A DNA stretch of 64,000 nucleotides from Melastoma dodecandrum (GCA_029817715.1 JARUPY010000605.1:3224001-3288000); one strand, 5' to 3'; numbered from the stretch's first letter, positions 45,886 through 56,493 are shown. The notes: generated by a model from the letters alone, not told the origin. A program made the numbers and translations.

Positions 45886-47930
45886 TGTTGACCTGGTTTT
45901 GATGATGAACTTAAGCTACATGTTACTGGTGGTAAGCGACATGTTACTGTTTGTCAGTAGTAATGTTTCACAAGTTATGTGTTCATTCTTAGTGATGAGC
46001 TTGAGCAATGCGTTGCTGAACCACAACTAGTAATCGCTATATATTACTGCGTTCCAGTACACTGTTACTGTGATATTACGCATAGATGTTGAAAATATGG
46101 AAACATATTTTTAATAATCACGATTTATTCTAAGATTTACTTCAGATAATTATTCTGAGCGTCTAGGTTCGTTTAACGTAGCCTAATGATCTTATTATAA
46201 ACTATTAGGCAACAAAATATATTGAGATTATCTTTCCAATTATTATTTTTGGAAACAAAATATATTTCTGATTCCCTGCAGCAACGTCTCGCTGTAATGG
46301 GAGAAAATATCAAATTAAATATATTTGATCATCACAATCGATTAAATAAGATATGATTAGATAATATAGATTGGAAATAAATTATCTAATTGATACGATT
46401 GAAGGAAGTTACCGTTGGATCTTTCCTTCTATGGGACAGCGAACGTTGAGCAGATCGTTGCTGTGTCCTCGCTGCCAGTTTTGGCAACAAATCTAGAAGA
46501 TTGCCTGGACGTCCCTTATGCTTCTTTCTCCGTTATAATCAGACCAAGGACGACATTTTCTCTCTGCCTTTGTGCATATGTGTGCGTCTGTGTGGTCTGT
46601 GTGGTCTTTGTGGTCTGTGTGAGCTTTGTGCGTCGACGGAGAGCGGAAGGTGCTAAGTGTCTCCTGGTTCTTTCTCTTGCAAGCTGCGTGTGAGAGTGTC
46701 AAGGGGCTGAGGTCAGATCCCTTGAATCGTCTGAGAGGGACTAGGTGTCCTCGGTGCGTTCAACGAGCAGCCGGCGAATCGTCTGAGGGAAGCTAAGTGA
46801 ATACCTGCTCTGAATTCAGTAACCGGTTGCTGACCCATCGGCAAGAAGCCGTTCTTGTCGTGTCTTTTCGCAGGGAAGTCTCGAGCCTACGGAGTTTGAG
46901 CAGTTAGACACGCACTTGCGGGTGCGCGCCAGAAGTCTCGTGCCTGCAGGGTAGAGCAGGAGTTGGGAACGCCGCCGGAGTGGAAAGAGTTCCTCCCGAG
47001 CACAGGGGTGCTGTGCAGAAGTCTTGAACGCCTGATACAGAGGGTTAGTAAAGCAGGTTGCGTGGAAGCCAACGTATCGGAAAATTCCACCCTAGGCACT
47101 GGGTGTGCAGTGCAGTGAGTCACGGCTGTGGTAACCGTGCACGTCCGAACTGAGTGTAGGACGGATACCTTCTAAGTGGCTTTGTGGTTTTCTTTGTGGT
47201 TCCCATCTTCGTGATCTTTGTGGTTCCTATCTTCGTGATCTTTGTGGTTCAACTTTGTGGTTGTCTCTTAAGCAAGTGCAGGCTTATCTTAAGGAGAGAC
47301 AAGATCTGTGTGGAAATCCTCTGCTGAACGATAAAGTGCTGAAGCAATCCTTCGCTGTGAAGCAGAAACGAGCTGCTCTCTGAGAATACATTCTTCACCG
47401 TAAGGAGTTATCTGCGAGGATTTATACTCTAACATAACGTTGTTTGTGCTCTTTGATAAGTCAGGTTTATATTAAGCGACAACGAGCTGTGTGGAATCCA
47501 TTGAGCTACCAACTGCTGAGGATAAGCATCATTCTGCTGGAAACGAGAAGACGTCCACTGTGTGAGGAGCTGACCGTTGCCAGGAGTGATCATCTATTGT
47601 ACGGGATTCTAAATCTCACTTTGTGAGAGGAACATACGCCTAGTGCAAGGGCTTTTTGCACCCATTATTTTATATAGTGGAATCACCTTGTTGGTGGAAA
47701 GTGAACGTAGGTCAATTAAGGCCGAACCACTATAAATCACTGTGGCCATTACGATCGCGCAACACTCGTACGAAAACCTACTCGACAAAATCGTAACAGT
47801 TACAGTAAGGTATTTCTCATTATGAGAAACGCTCTGCTGTGATACAGTACGCTTCCGCTTACACCGAGAAAGGGCGAAAAAGTGATAAACACTAATTCAC
47901 CCCCTCTTAGTGTACATAAACGATCCAACA
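45886..47930 (+). repeat. 3-prime LTR of Sirevirus-type element
   Basis: Nearly identical to 36789-38843, with the same ends. It is followed by the TAAAT target-site duplication at 47931-47935. Confidence 0.93.
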
Positions 47931-48075
47931 TAAATCGCGGTGGAGGGTTAAGATTCTCTCTTTACATTCATAGTTCACGTCAGCGATTGATGTTTTCAGG
48001 ACCCAAACGTGGGACGACCACCCGATTCATTTCTTGGACGAGAGAATCAAATAATAATAATAATAGTCGTACCTC

Positions 48076-48090
48076 TGGTATCAGAGCCTG
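48076..48090 (+). promoter_or_regulatory. Viral primer-binding site, copy 1
   Basis: TGGTATCAGAGCCTG is complementary to initiator Met-tRNA and marks the conventional genome origin of caulimovirids. The left viral junction is about 13 nt before it. Confidence 0.88.
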
Positions 48091-48167
48091 TTTTCTTCGT
48101 TCTTTTTAAGGGGAGGGAGATCTGAGACTAGGAACCCTACCTGGAGAAGCACCTTGACCACACCACC

Positions 48168-50768
48168 ATGGAAGACACTACTCGAGATAGCCCTCTTGTG
48201 ATGAATGCTCCCATCACACTGAACACCAGCCCTTCCTTCCGTAAGTCCACTACTGATAGAATTGGGGGATTATATGAAATCACCCATAAAGAAAATTGGA
48301 AAGAAACAACCCTTCCTCTTCTAAATCCGTATGATGCTTTTCACAAGCCTTCACTAAATCCTATCAGAAGGATTAGGACACTCATCCAGCAACCAGCCTC
48401 AAAGGTCCTAGAATACATCCAAGCTAGCAAGTTTAGCCAGCACCCAATTTTTGCCTCACACAAAGAACAGTTTGTGTCACTACAACTGCCTACTGAATTC
48501 CCTGAGCAATGGCTTAGACAGGGATATACTCATCTTCATTTTGGTGCAATCAGACTTGCACTAACCTATCATGGTAGGAAAGGATTACCAGTCACAGCTA
48601 GGATGGCCCTACTGGACGTCAGATACACAGAGTATCAGCATGCTTGTATTGGCACCATAGGGACAACTCTTAATGTAGGAACTGTGTTTGTCACACTATA
48701 TCCAAATTTTTGCATGTCTCTACAGGATCCAAAGATACTATCGGCCCTTCAGGTCCAAGTACAAATTGCAGGACCACCACAGGACACCAATTCCATTGAG
48801 GCAACTATGCACTATCAAATGGCGTACCGAGTGCAAAATCATGCACTAGATTTAAACGTAGAGAATGATAGTGGTGAAGCTTTGTTTATCCAAGCTGATT
48901 ATCATAACTCACAGGCTCCTACATGTTTACATGTGCCTAGACAAATCAGCAGAGATGAACTACTCAAACTCTTGCCAGAACGATGGATCACAAACTATGA
49001 GAAGACTCAACAGCATGTTAGACCAATCCAGTCTTCTGAGCCAAAGTTCATCAGAGAAAAAGACGGAACTGTGACTATCAAATTTGATAGATCACATGAG
49101 AAGGATGCCCCTACTCCTTCAATCTTTCCAACCATGTTCATGGTCCAACCAGCCCCTCTTCGTAAGAAGCCTGTTTCCCTTAACAAAATAATACATTCCT
49201 TTGATGAACAGGGAAAGGAAACATACTTCTTCAAGGATCCAAAGACAGATCATTGCTATTGGGACGCATGCACCTCCCAAGTATGTGGATGTGACTACGA
49301 CAATTGTGAACTACCAGACTACTCCAGAAAACGGAGTAAAAGGTGTTGCCAGCCAAGGAAAAACCTTCCAGACTCAGATTCAGAATCTGATTCCGAAGAA
49401 GAGACTTCCTTCACACTATCCAAGAAGAAGGTAGCAAGTACAAGCTCATCCCTATATCACCGCTACCAGAAAGGTGATCCAAAGGTCGGACCCCTTGGTC
49501 AACCATCAGGGAAGTTTGATTACATCGTAAATTATGATATACCTTCTCCCGAGCATATTACAGGTCCAATTATCCCCACAGGATGGGATGATAAGACAGA
49601 TACTGCCCCTCAACTGTCAACCACAGCTCCAGCAGAAAATTATGGAGAATGGCAATTCTTAATGGATCAGGCCGTAAAGCGAAAGCCCAAGAAACAGCCC
49701 TCTAAGGTATTACCTTGTTATAAAAATATTTTTAAATGGCAAAGGAAAAATGCCCCTGGACAGGTAATCCCAAAACAAGAGACTACACCAACCATCAGTT
49801 GTGCTCAAGAAGCAAAAATGACCTCACCAGTCATCCAGAGTCCGCCTGCAATCATGATGATGGGCAGACCAGGAGAACTCAATTTCCCTCCGCTTAATGA
49901 GCAGACCATTGATGGTATTAAATACTGTTCCAAGATCCCTATTCCTACAGATATGGATGCACATGGTAACCCCATGAAAAATAGTATTGCAGAAACCGTT
50001 CTCAATTGGCAAAGCCAGAATGCTTTAGCCCAAAATGCAGGTCTCAATACTATATGCAGAAAAATAGACACTGTGCAGGAACTCTTAACAGGAACAGAAG
50101 CCAGACTCACAGCAAAGATGGATTCTCAGCATAACAAAAACCAGGAAATGCTACACTCACTCCAGAAAAGGTTAGATGACTTTGAAAGAGGTAAATACCC
50201 CTCCTATTTCAGGTCAGACCCTGATGCTGAGATAGCCAAGCTAAAAAGGCAAATAAAGCTTATCGAAGAAAAACAAGTAGACCTAACACAAAAACCAGAC
50301 ACTGCAAGTCTGTTGAACTTTGGACGACCCCAGTTTACTCCTCAAAGCTTTGGTCTAAGTTCTATTCCTAGCCCTAAACCCTTAGACATATTGGATTTTG
50401 GAAATAGATCCCCAACTTTTATGCAGGCACCAATTAATCCTCATCCACTTTATGGACAAATTGGTAAGAAAGATCCTGCAGAAATCAGAGAAGTCATAAG
50501 GGAACAACAGAAAAAAGCTAGGAAGAGAGAAGATATCAAAGAAGGCAAAAAGAAAGCAAGTAGCTCACACCCAGCTGAGAGACACAGATCGTCTAGTCCA
50601 GAAACGCAATCAAGTCCAGCTCAGCTGATGATCAAAGGTCATGGAGAACCTCTAGATTGTCCTACCAGAAAATGGGTAACATCAACAGCCCTTTATTCAC
50701 CCATATCTTCTGAACATTCTGACAGATACTATGATAATCATGATCCGATTGGTAGCTATTTTGCATAA
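48168..50768 (+). CDS. Pararetroviral movement-protein region of polyprotein
   Basis: 866 codons. Residues about 60-260 form a 30K-superfamily movement-protein-like domain, with the conserved Asp in MALLDVRY at residue 150 and the preceding strand HLHFGAIRLALTYHGRKG; such proteins open plasmodesmata for cell-to-cell spread. Residues about 330-620 are low in recognisable motifs, with an acidic Ser-rich patch near 405. Residues about 620-710 are heptad-rich and probably a coiled coil. It ends in TAA at 50766-50768. The next ORF starts 12 bp later in the same frame, so in related viruses this is probably the N-terminal part of one polyprotein. The start was chosen because the same ATG is conserved in the second copy at 56586. 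Confidence 0.85.
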   Translation: MEDTTRDSPLVMNAPITLNTSPSFRKSTTDRIGGLYEITHKENWKETTLPLLNPYDAFHKPSLNPIRRIRTLIQQPASKVLEYIQASKFSQHPIFASHKEQFVSLQLPTEFPEQWLRQGYTHLHFGAIRLALTYHGRKGLPVTARMALLDVRYTEYQHACIGTIGTTLNVGTVFVTLYPNFCMSLQDPKILSALQVQVQIAGPPQDTNSIEATMHYQMAYRVQNHALDLNVENDSGEALFIQADYHNSQAPTCLHVPRQISRDELLKLLPERWITNYEKTQQHVRPIQSSEPKFIREKDGTVTIKFDRSHEKDAPTPSIFPTMFMVQPAPLRKKPVSLNKIIHSFDEQGKETYFFKDPKTDHCYWDACTSQVCGCDYDNCELPDYSRKRSKRCCQPRKNLPDSDSESDSEEETSFTLSKKKVASTSSSLYHRYQKGDPKVGPLGQPSGKFDYIVNYDIPSPEHITGPIIPTGWDDKTDTAPQLSTTAPAENYGEWQFLMDQAVKRKPKKQPSKVLPCYKNIFKWQRKNAPGQVIPKQETTPTISCAQEAKMTSPVIQSPPAIMMMGRPGELNFPPLNEQTIDGIKYCSKIPIPTDMDAHGNPMKNSIAETVLNWQSQNALAQNAGLNTICRKIDTVQELLTGTEARLTAKMDSQHNKNQEMLHSLQKRLDDFERGKYPSYFRSDPDAEIAKLKRQIKLIEEKQVDLTQKPDTASLLNFGRPQFTPQSFGLSSIPSPKPLDILDFGNRSPTFMQAPINPHPLYGQIGKKDPAEIREVIREQQKKARKREDIKEGKKKASSSHPAERHRSSSPETQSSPAQLMIKGHGEPLDCPTRKWVTSTALYSPISSEHSDRYYDNHDPIGSYFA

Positions 50769-50780
50769 TCTCCACAGTTT

Positions 50781-53700
50781 ATGCCTTCCCAGATTCTTAT
50801 GACAAATAAATATGACACTTCTGAAGAATCAGACACGTCTGAAACTACAGAAAGTTCTCAGACAGATGAATCTTCTTCATCAGATGATAATCTTCCATCA
50901 ATATTCACAGAAGATTCTGGTATTACTTCAGAACTAACACATTTGCCGCAAGTGTTTATGGCTGACAGGGATGAAACAGAAACAAGTCCCTATAGAAATG
51001 ATGATGAACAGTCAAACACCCCAAGTGAAAGGCCAACAAGAAGAACAGATGGGATTGGAAATATAAAGTTCACGTTTGATGATATCCCACGAGAACAATG
51101 GCCTCAGCGCATACAAGACTTTTATGCGTGGTGTCTACACAAAAGGGTAACTGTGTATAATACTTCAGACATTCTTACGGATTTAACCTCCAGCTTTACA
51201 GGAACGTTACAAGTATGGTGGAACCTATTCTCAGAACAGAGTCATATTCAGATGGTAAATATGCTCTTACCTGAGTTTATGAATTATCTCCACCTACATT
51301 TCATTGGCAATCCTCAGGACATATTGGAAGAAAAAAGAACAGAATTCTTCCAACGTAAATGTTGTTCCTACAGGGTAAAAGACTTGGACAAGCATTTCCA
51401 AAGGATGCTGCATTTATTTCTCCATTTAGGCGGAGACAATACATTAAAACCAGTTTTCTTATCCTCAATAGAATCACCCATTTCAAAGATGGTAGAAAAA
51501 AGTCTTATCAGTAAGAATGTTAAGATTGCTGATCTAACAGTTGGACAAATTCATCAAGAAGTTCTCTCAGGCGTAGATGAGCTATGCCAAAGAAAAGAAA
51601 TCATCCAAGGATTCCTTAATCAAGACAAACGCCTGGATCAGGTTTGTAGGAGCAAGAAGAACAGGTATAAAATTAAATGCACTGCTAGAGATTTGTGCTC
51701 TTGTGCTCCAGGAATCAAACCATATAAAACCAAGACTCATAGGAAACATTATCCTATTGGGAAGCCTAAAAGAAAATCTCGACGATTTCCAAGAAAATGG
51801 AAGCGTTTCCTTAGGTTCAAAAGAAAAGGACCACGAGGATCTCAGCGAAAGTCAAACAGATGCTACATCTGCAACAAGACAGGACACTTTGCAAAAACTT
51901 GTCCCAAACGAAAGAAGGAGTTAATTGCTCAGATTGAAGACTGCACTCATATTTCTCTTCAAAATGATGATCTTGAATCTATATTTTCATTAGATGATGA
52001 AAAAACTCCACAAACCGTTTGTTGTCTTGAAGGATATTCCACAGGATCAGGCACCGATTCAGAAAGCTCAACCTCAGTCCATAGGCACAGAGGAATTTAT
52101 ACTATCAGTACCTATCCTGACCCAACAGGAATAAATCAAGACTTTCCGATACTCCCATCAAGAAGGATGCCATCAGAAGAATCAAATAATGGCACAATCA
52201 TTATTACAGAAGACTCTGACGAAGAGGAACCTCCTCGACACACTCTAACAGAACAGCTCCCACTCATAGCTGCCTCCCAAGTAGCACCTCATGCAAAGGT
52301 CCAGGTATATTTTTCAAAATATCAAAGACCAGTTACAGCCATTGCCTTCATTGATACAGGAGCAGCAGAAAGTATGATAAACCCAGCACTCGTTCCACAA
52401 GAATTTCGAGTGCCATACAAGAAAGCTTTTGTAGCTGCCTCAGGTGACTTGTTCCATACTACTCAGAAGACTAAACAGTTAAAGATAATGCTTTTCCATA
52501 ATTGCATTATTGAATCTTCGTTGTTTATAACTGATCTCCCTGGGAGAGACATAGTTTTGGGATGGAACATAATGCAGAAACTGCCAGAGCTAATGATCTT
52601 AACCACAGGCCTCAAGTATCATGGAAACTTCAAGCCGTACACAGCAGTAACTCGAATATTTTCCATTGAGCCTGCCGAAAGAATAAAACAATTGTTTAGC
52701 TCATCATTTGCAGAGAGTCACTCTGAATTTCTACAGAAATGCTCACATCCGCTTTGGAAAAATCCGGAATTCTTCATAAGACTGCCATTCAAGCAAAATG
52801 AAGATATAAATCCCACAAAGGCAAGTCATTCAGGTATGAATCCTGACGATACTAAAGCAGCTAGACAAGAATGCAGTTCTTTGCTGCAACAGGGATTAAT
52901 TGAGCAGTCAAACTCACAATGGGCATGTGAGGCGTTTTATGTCAACAAACGCTCAGAACAAATCCGAGGAAAAAGGAGGTTAGTAATTAACTACCAACCC
53001 CTTAATCATTTCCTACAAGATGATAAATTTCCACTGCCAAGAAGAACAGCATTATTCTCATCACTAGCCAAAGCAAAAATATTCTCTAAATTTGACCTAA
53101 AGAGTGGCTTTTGGCAACTTGGCATACATCCTGATGATAGATGGAAAACGGGATTTTGCATCCCAGATGGACATTACCAATTGACGGTATTACCCTTTGG
53201 ATTAAAGACTGCCCCATCACTCTTTCAGAATGCCATGATTAAGATTTTTGACCCAATCTTGGACTCTGCACTGGTTTACATAGATGACATATTATTGTAC
53301 AGCCCAGACAGGCCCTCACATGAAAAGTTACTGGAGAAATTTGCAGGCCTTGTGCAGAAATATGGACTTATGCTTTCTGAAAGAAAGATGAAACTATTTG
53401 AACAATCAATTGAATTCTTGGGCATGAGACTTTCTAATGGTCAATACCATCCAGGACCACATATAGCCCAAGAACTGTTAAAATTCCCAGACTCAAATCT
53501 GACTATAAAACAGGTCCAACAATTTTTGGGAATTGTTAACTATTTGAGAGATTTTGTGCCCAATATCAGCAGGTACACTAGCCCACTGGAAGCCCAACTG
53601 CGAAAAGGTTCACAACCTTGGGGACCAGCCCAGACAGAAGCAGTTAAGTATTTAAAGACCCATTTACAAATGCTTCCTCCTTTGCAGATCCCATCAGATG

Positions 53701-53888
53701 GATTGAGAATCCTTCAGACAGATGCTAGTGACCAATTATGGGCCGCCATTCTCATAGAAGAGAAAGATGGGAAACGGCAAATATGTGCATACAAATCTGG
53801 CAGGTTTAATCAAGCTGAGCAACATTACCACTCAACTGTCAAAGAGATTTTGGCAGTAAAATATGGAATTAAGAAGAATTCCATCTAA
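50781..53888 (+). CDS. Pararetroviral coat, protease, RT and RNase H region
   Basis: 1035 codons in the same frame as the movement-protein ORF. An acidic Ser/Thr/Glu-rich N-terminus leads to a capsid-like domain (WPQRIQDFYAWCLHKRVT near residue 110), a very basic stretch, and the zinc knuckle CYICNKTGHFAKTC at 361, the usual coat-protein mark. The aspartic protease has DTGAAES at 525. The reverse transcriptase shows INYQPLNHFLQDDKFPLP, SKFDLKSGFWQLGIH, LPFGLKTAPSLFQNAM and the active site YIDD at 833. RNase H begins QTDASDQLWAAI near 980 and is cut by a frameshift near 53875, with a premature stop at 53888. It therefore lacks the end of RNase H in this frame. Confidence 0.92.
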   Translation: MPSQILMTNKYDTSEESDTSETTESSQTDESSSSDDNLPSIFTEDSGITSELTHLPQVFMADRDETETSPYRNDDEQSNTPSERPTRRTDGIGNIKFTFDDIPREQWPQRIQDFYAWCLHKRVTVYNTSDILTDLTSSFTGTLQVWWNLFSEQSHIQMVNMLLPEFMNYLHLHFIGNPQDILEEKRTEFFQRKCCSYRVKDLDKHFQRMLHLFLHLGGDNTLKPVFLSSIESPISKMVEKSLISKNVKIADLTVGQIHQEVLSGVDELCQRKEIIQGFLNQDKRLDQVCRSKKNRYKIKCTARDLCSCAPGIKPYKTKTHRKHYPIGKPKRKSRRFPRKWKRFLRFKRKGPRGSQRKSNRCYICNKTGHFAKTCPKRKKELIAQIEDCTHISLQNDDLESIFSLDDEKTPQTVCCLEGYSTGSGTDSESSTSVHRHRGIYTISTYPDPTGINQDFPILPSRRMPSEESNNGTIIITEDSDEEEPPRHTLTEQLPLIAASQVAPHAKVQVYFSKYQRPVTAIAFIDTGAAESMINPALVPQEFRVPYKKAFVAASGDLFHTTQKTKQLKIMLFHNCIIESSLFITDLPGRDIVLGWNIMQKLPELMILTTGLKYHGNFKPYTAVTRIFSIEPAERIKQLFSSSFAESHSEFLQKCSHPLWKNPEFFIRLPFKQNEDINPTKASHSGMNPDDTKAARQECSSLLQQGLIEQSNSQWACEAFYVNKRSEQIRGKRRLVINYQPLNHFLQDDKFPLPRRTALFSSLAKAKIFSKFDLKSGFWQLGIHPDDRWKTGFCIPDGHYQLTVLPFGLKTAPSLFQNAMIKIFDPILDSALVYIDDILLYSPDRPSHEKLLEKFAGLVQKYGLMLSERKMKLFEQSIEFLGMRLSNGQYHPGPHIAQELLKFPDSNLTIKQVQQFLGIVNYLRDFVPNISRYTSPLEAQLRKGSQPWGPAQTEAVKYLKTHLQMLPPLQIPSDGLRILQTDASDQLWAAILIEEKDGKRQICAYKSGRFNQAEQHYHSTVKEILAVKYGIKKNSI

Positions 53889-53917
53889 TTGGGCATCATT
53901 TTATCGTTGAAAGCGAC

Positions 53918-55066
53918 ATGTCTTCTTTTCCATCTATGATTAAGTTCACGCAGAAGAAGATACCCAATGCCCAGCTACTCAGACTGTCAGAATGGTTTTC
54001 CCAGTACTCCTTTACAGTTAAGCATATCAAAGGCAAAAATAATGTTGTTGCTGATTTTCTAACAAGACCTTTTGATATAGCTCATCCAGTACTCCAAGAT
54101 GCTCCAAGCCTACAGGCAATGATTCGGACATACGTTCCACAGCCAATGGATATGAGAAGAATTCTTCCTCCAGAAATCATTTATTATGACAACAAGGAAC
54201 ATGTTGAATCAGTCCTCGCTAACTCTGTCCAAATCATGCAGACCTACTTGGAAAGAATCTTTCGCAAATATGGACAGATGATGTTCCCACAACAAGGACT
54301 GCACCCTTGTTATCCATTCCTCAAGGCCATTCCTATTGAACCAATGAGCATATTTCCTAAAGAATTAAAATGGTTCTTTTGGTATCTACTGCAAAAGTAT
54401 ACCATGGCACTTGAATTTCCTACTGAGGAACTTCTCAAATACTTTGAACAGCTTGGCAATCTACAGACTTTTACACCTCACAGGAGACCCCATTCTCACT
54501 TAGCAGAAGTACTATCTTGGTTCGCTCCACTAAGCCAATGGAAGACATGGATTGAAATCCATCAAGACAAGTACTTCAAGTACGGTGAATTAACCCCATA
54601 TTCAGTTTATCTTTTTCGCAGGTACTGGTATTTTGATACGAGACTACAAGCCATGGCAGCCATCAACAACTCAGCAGAATTTTCCAGCCTCCCATTCTCT
54701 TTAGTCCATGAATGCCTGTTACACTCTGACAGAGAAATGGCCATCACCAACAATGAGTTCTTAAAGATCAAGCTTTGCAAAGAGAACGGAGTCTCATACT
54801 CAGACTTAAATCCAGATCTGGTCCTCCAACACCAGATTCAATTTACGGACCCTCATCATGTGCACAGACTCCAATACGCACTTCATCAGCACCATGAAGA
54901 TGGCATATTTTGGGAAGACATAGCCCAAGGCTTTTTAAACACTGTGGATCTCGGCCCAAGCTCATCAGGCCCAAATCCAGAACCATCACAGGTGGGACCC
55001 TCGTCCACTCACAAGAGGAATCCAGCGCACTCACCCGACAACCGGGGAAAGCGACCCAAGGAGTAG
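53918..55066 (+). CDS. End of RNase H plus long C-terminal extension
   Basis: 382 codons in a different frame from the RT ORF. The first 50 or so residues finish RNase H: LLRLSEWFSQYSFTVKHIKG, then NNVVADFLTRPF. About 330 further residues have no motif I recognise; they are rich in aromatic residues (WFFWYLLQKY, YLFRRYWYFD) and end in a Ser/Pro/Lys-rich tail. The frame switch near 53875 is a lesion of this copy, and this ORF has no credible start of its own. The extension may be a further viral domain particular to this lineage. Confidence 0.75.
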   Translation: MSSFPSMIKFTQKKIPNAQLLRLSEWFSQYSFTVKHIKGKNNVVADFLTRPFDIAHPVLQDAPSLQAMIRTYVPQPMDMRRILPPEIIYYDNKEHVESVLANSVQIMQTYLERIFRKYGQMMFPQQGLHPCYPFLKAIPIEPMSIFPKELKWFFWYLLQKYTMALEFPTEELLKYFEQLGNLQTFTPHRRPHSHLAEVLSWFAPLSQWKTWIEIHQDKYFKYGELTPYSVYLFRRYWYFDTRLQAMAAINNSAEFSSLPFSLVHECLLHSDREMAITNNEFLKIKLCKENGVSYSDLNPDLVLQHQIQFTDPHHVHRLQYALHQHHEDGIFWEDIAQGFLNTVDLGPSSSGPNPEPSQVGPSSTHKRNPAHSPDNRGKRPKE

Positions 55067-55221
55067 CCGCCCACGAGTAGATAAGAAGATGCCTTAACGA
55101 TAAGGTCGGCACCAGCAGCCAAAACAGCTTTTGAAAAGGCTGCAAGATTCCTCCACTAGTTTAGCTTTACCTTTATTTCTTTTCAAGCTTTACTAGAGCC
55201 TTATCCCTTCAAGGGATTGTA

Positions 55222-55230
55222 ATATAAATA
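55222..55230 (+). promoter_or_regulatory. TATA box of viral pregenomic promoter
   Basis: ATATAAATA, followed by GCCACTCCC, lies in the intergenic region upstream of the leader, where the 35S-type promoter of caulimovirids sits. It is the best TATA match in that region. Confidence 0.65.
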
Positions 55231-55853
55231 GCCACTCCCATTCAGGAAGAAGGCAGAGCAAAACCAATATACAAGTAGAGTTTCTTCAAACCCATGGCCG
55301 GCTAAGTTTCTCAAAAGGTGTTATCCAGGAGTAGTGGTTACCTCAGATCAAAGGTCTCTCAGAAACCCCCTTGCCTTCGATAAACCCAAAAACATTCAGA
55401 AAAAACCCAGAAAACCCAAAAACAAGTTAATATTCTTTCAACTCTTCAAGTGAGTTTGTTAATTTCGTGTTTATCATGTACTTATGATATTCCCAGATTT
55501 CTAATCTTGTTCAGCCATAAGTCTCTATGACTCTTCTCTTCCGCATTCATCGTTTGTTTTATATTTTATTTATCTTGACACTCTTATTCCCAGAGATTTC
55601 CAGGTTCTTCTTCATCATGTCACTCTACCTGATATCTCCCATATTAATGTTTATCTTCTGCTGATCCGGCAATCGTCTTGACCATCCTTTTGACTGTTAA
55701 TCCACCCTTTTTGAATTAAAGATTGTTTGCAGCAAGCATATCGTCTCCATTAGAGTACCCTCTCAGGAGCCGTAAAGCTATCCAACTCGCCACGTAAGTG
55801 CCAAATAGCCAGGAGGGCTCGGCCAAAGGCTTGAGACTGATAGTAGGTAAAAG

Positions 55854-56231
55854 ATGAGGCCTCCACGAAGACATTGCCTCTGCAAACCTCCTTTTCCCAA
55901 AAACTGGTGGATGCACAGCCATTTCCATGTCGCCATTCATCGCCGGAGGCATGATGAACCCATGTGGAAAAGTCCCAGACTTCTTAGGGTTCTAGGATAT
56001 CATATCAGGTGGTTAACCAAATACATTGAGCGTAAGGTTCAAACAACCATCCTGAAACAGGTAGAGGTCTTCCTTGAATATGAACTCTATGATGGTCCAG
56101 ACCGAGACTGGTTCATTACTCCCTATGAAGGAAGATACGCTAAAGCCTGGAAAAAACTTAAGGATTATGCCCAGTATAGAACTTACCTTATTTGGTATTC
56201 CAAACATTACCTGTACTGGAATTCTCCTTAA
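55854..56231 (+). CDS. Small ORF in viral leader region, unknown
   Basis: 125 codons. The N-terminal third is Arg/His/Pro-rich and the rest is aromatic and basic (YHIRWLTKYIERKVQ, YEGRYAKAWKKLKDYAQY). I do not recognise it. It lies after the presumed promoter and before the primer site, where caulimovirids normally carry only short upstream ORFs. It could be a decayed accessory gene, a lineage-specific ORF or a chance frame. Confidence 0.3.
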   Translation: MRPPRRHCLCKPPFPKNWWMHSHFHVAIHRRRHDEPMWKSPRLLRVLGYHIRWLTKYIERKVQTTILKQVEVFLEYELYDGPDRDWFITPYEGRYAKAWKKLKDYAQYRTYLIWYSKHYLYWNSP

Positions 56232-56493
56232 ATTTCTGTTTATATTATCTTCCGCTGTATTTCACCACTCTTTGTTTATAAGAAATCTTTTCAGATTGTC
56301 TTGAATATGTCCTCAAGTTTCCTCCAATATTCCTGGTCCTTATCCTACCTTGTGCATTCTTCGGATTGCGCTGTTCTGGTGGTAGAAGCTTCTATCTTGT
56401 ACAACTCTTTTAACCTGTCTTTCTTTATCTGATTAGATGTCAGTCCCTTCTTGTTCATCTATTCTTTTGAGTTGTTTGTGATAGTCGTACCTC

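Larger units (their letters stand above)
36789..47930 (+). mobile_element. Young Sirevirus-type copia element with third ORF
   Basis: The LTRs at 36789-38843 (2055 bp) and 45886-47930 (2045 bp) begin TGTTGACC and end GATCCAACA. A perfect target-site duplication TAAAT flanks them (36784-36788, 47931-47935). I counted about a dozen substitutions, a 9-bp repeat-number change and a one-base C-run change between the LTRs, roughly 0.6 percent divergence. Internal order is primer site, gag with zinc knuckle, protease, integrase, reverse transcriptase, RNase H, third ORF and a set of polypurine tracts. Long LTRs, gag coiled coil, repeated AGGGGGAG tracts and an extra ORF after pol are hallmarks of the Sirevirus (SIRE/Maximus) lineage. 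Despite its youth it carries several coding breaks. Confidence 0.93.

Noticed and set aside
49805..50110. Minus-strand ORF opposite the viral movement-protein ORF
   Set aside because: It is antisense to a continuous 866-codon coding frame and has no motif of its own.
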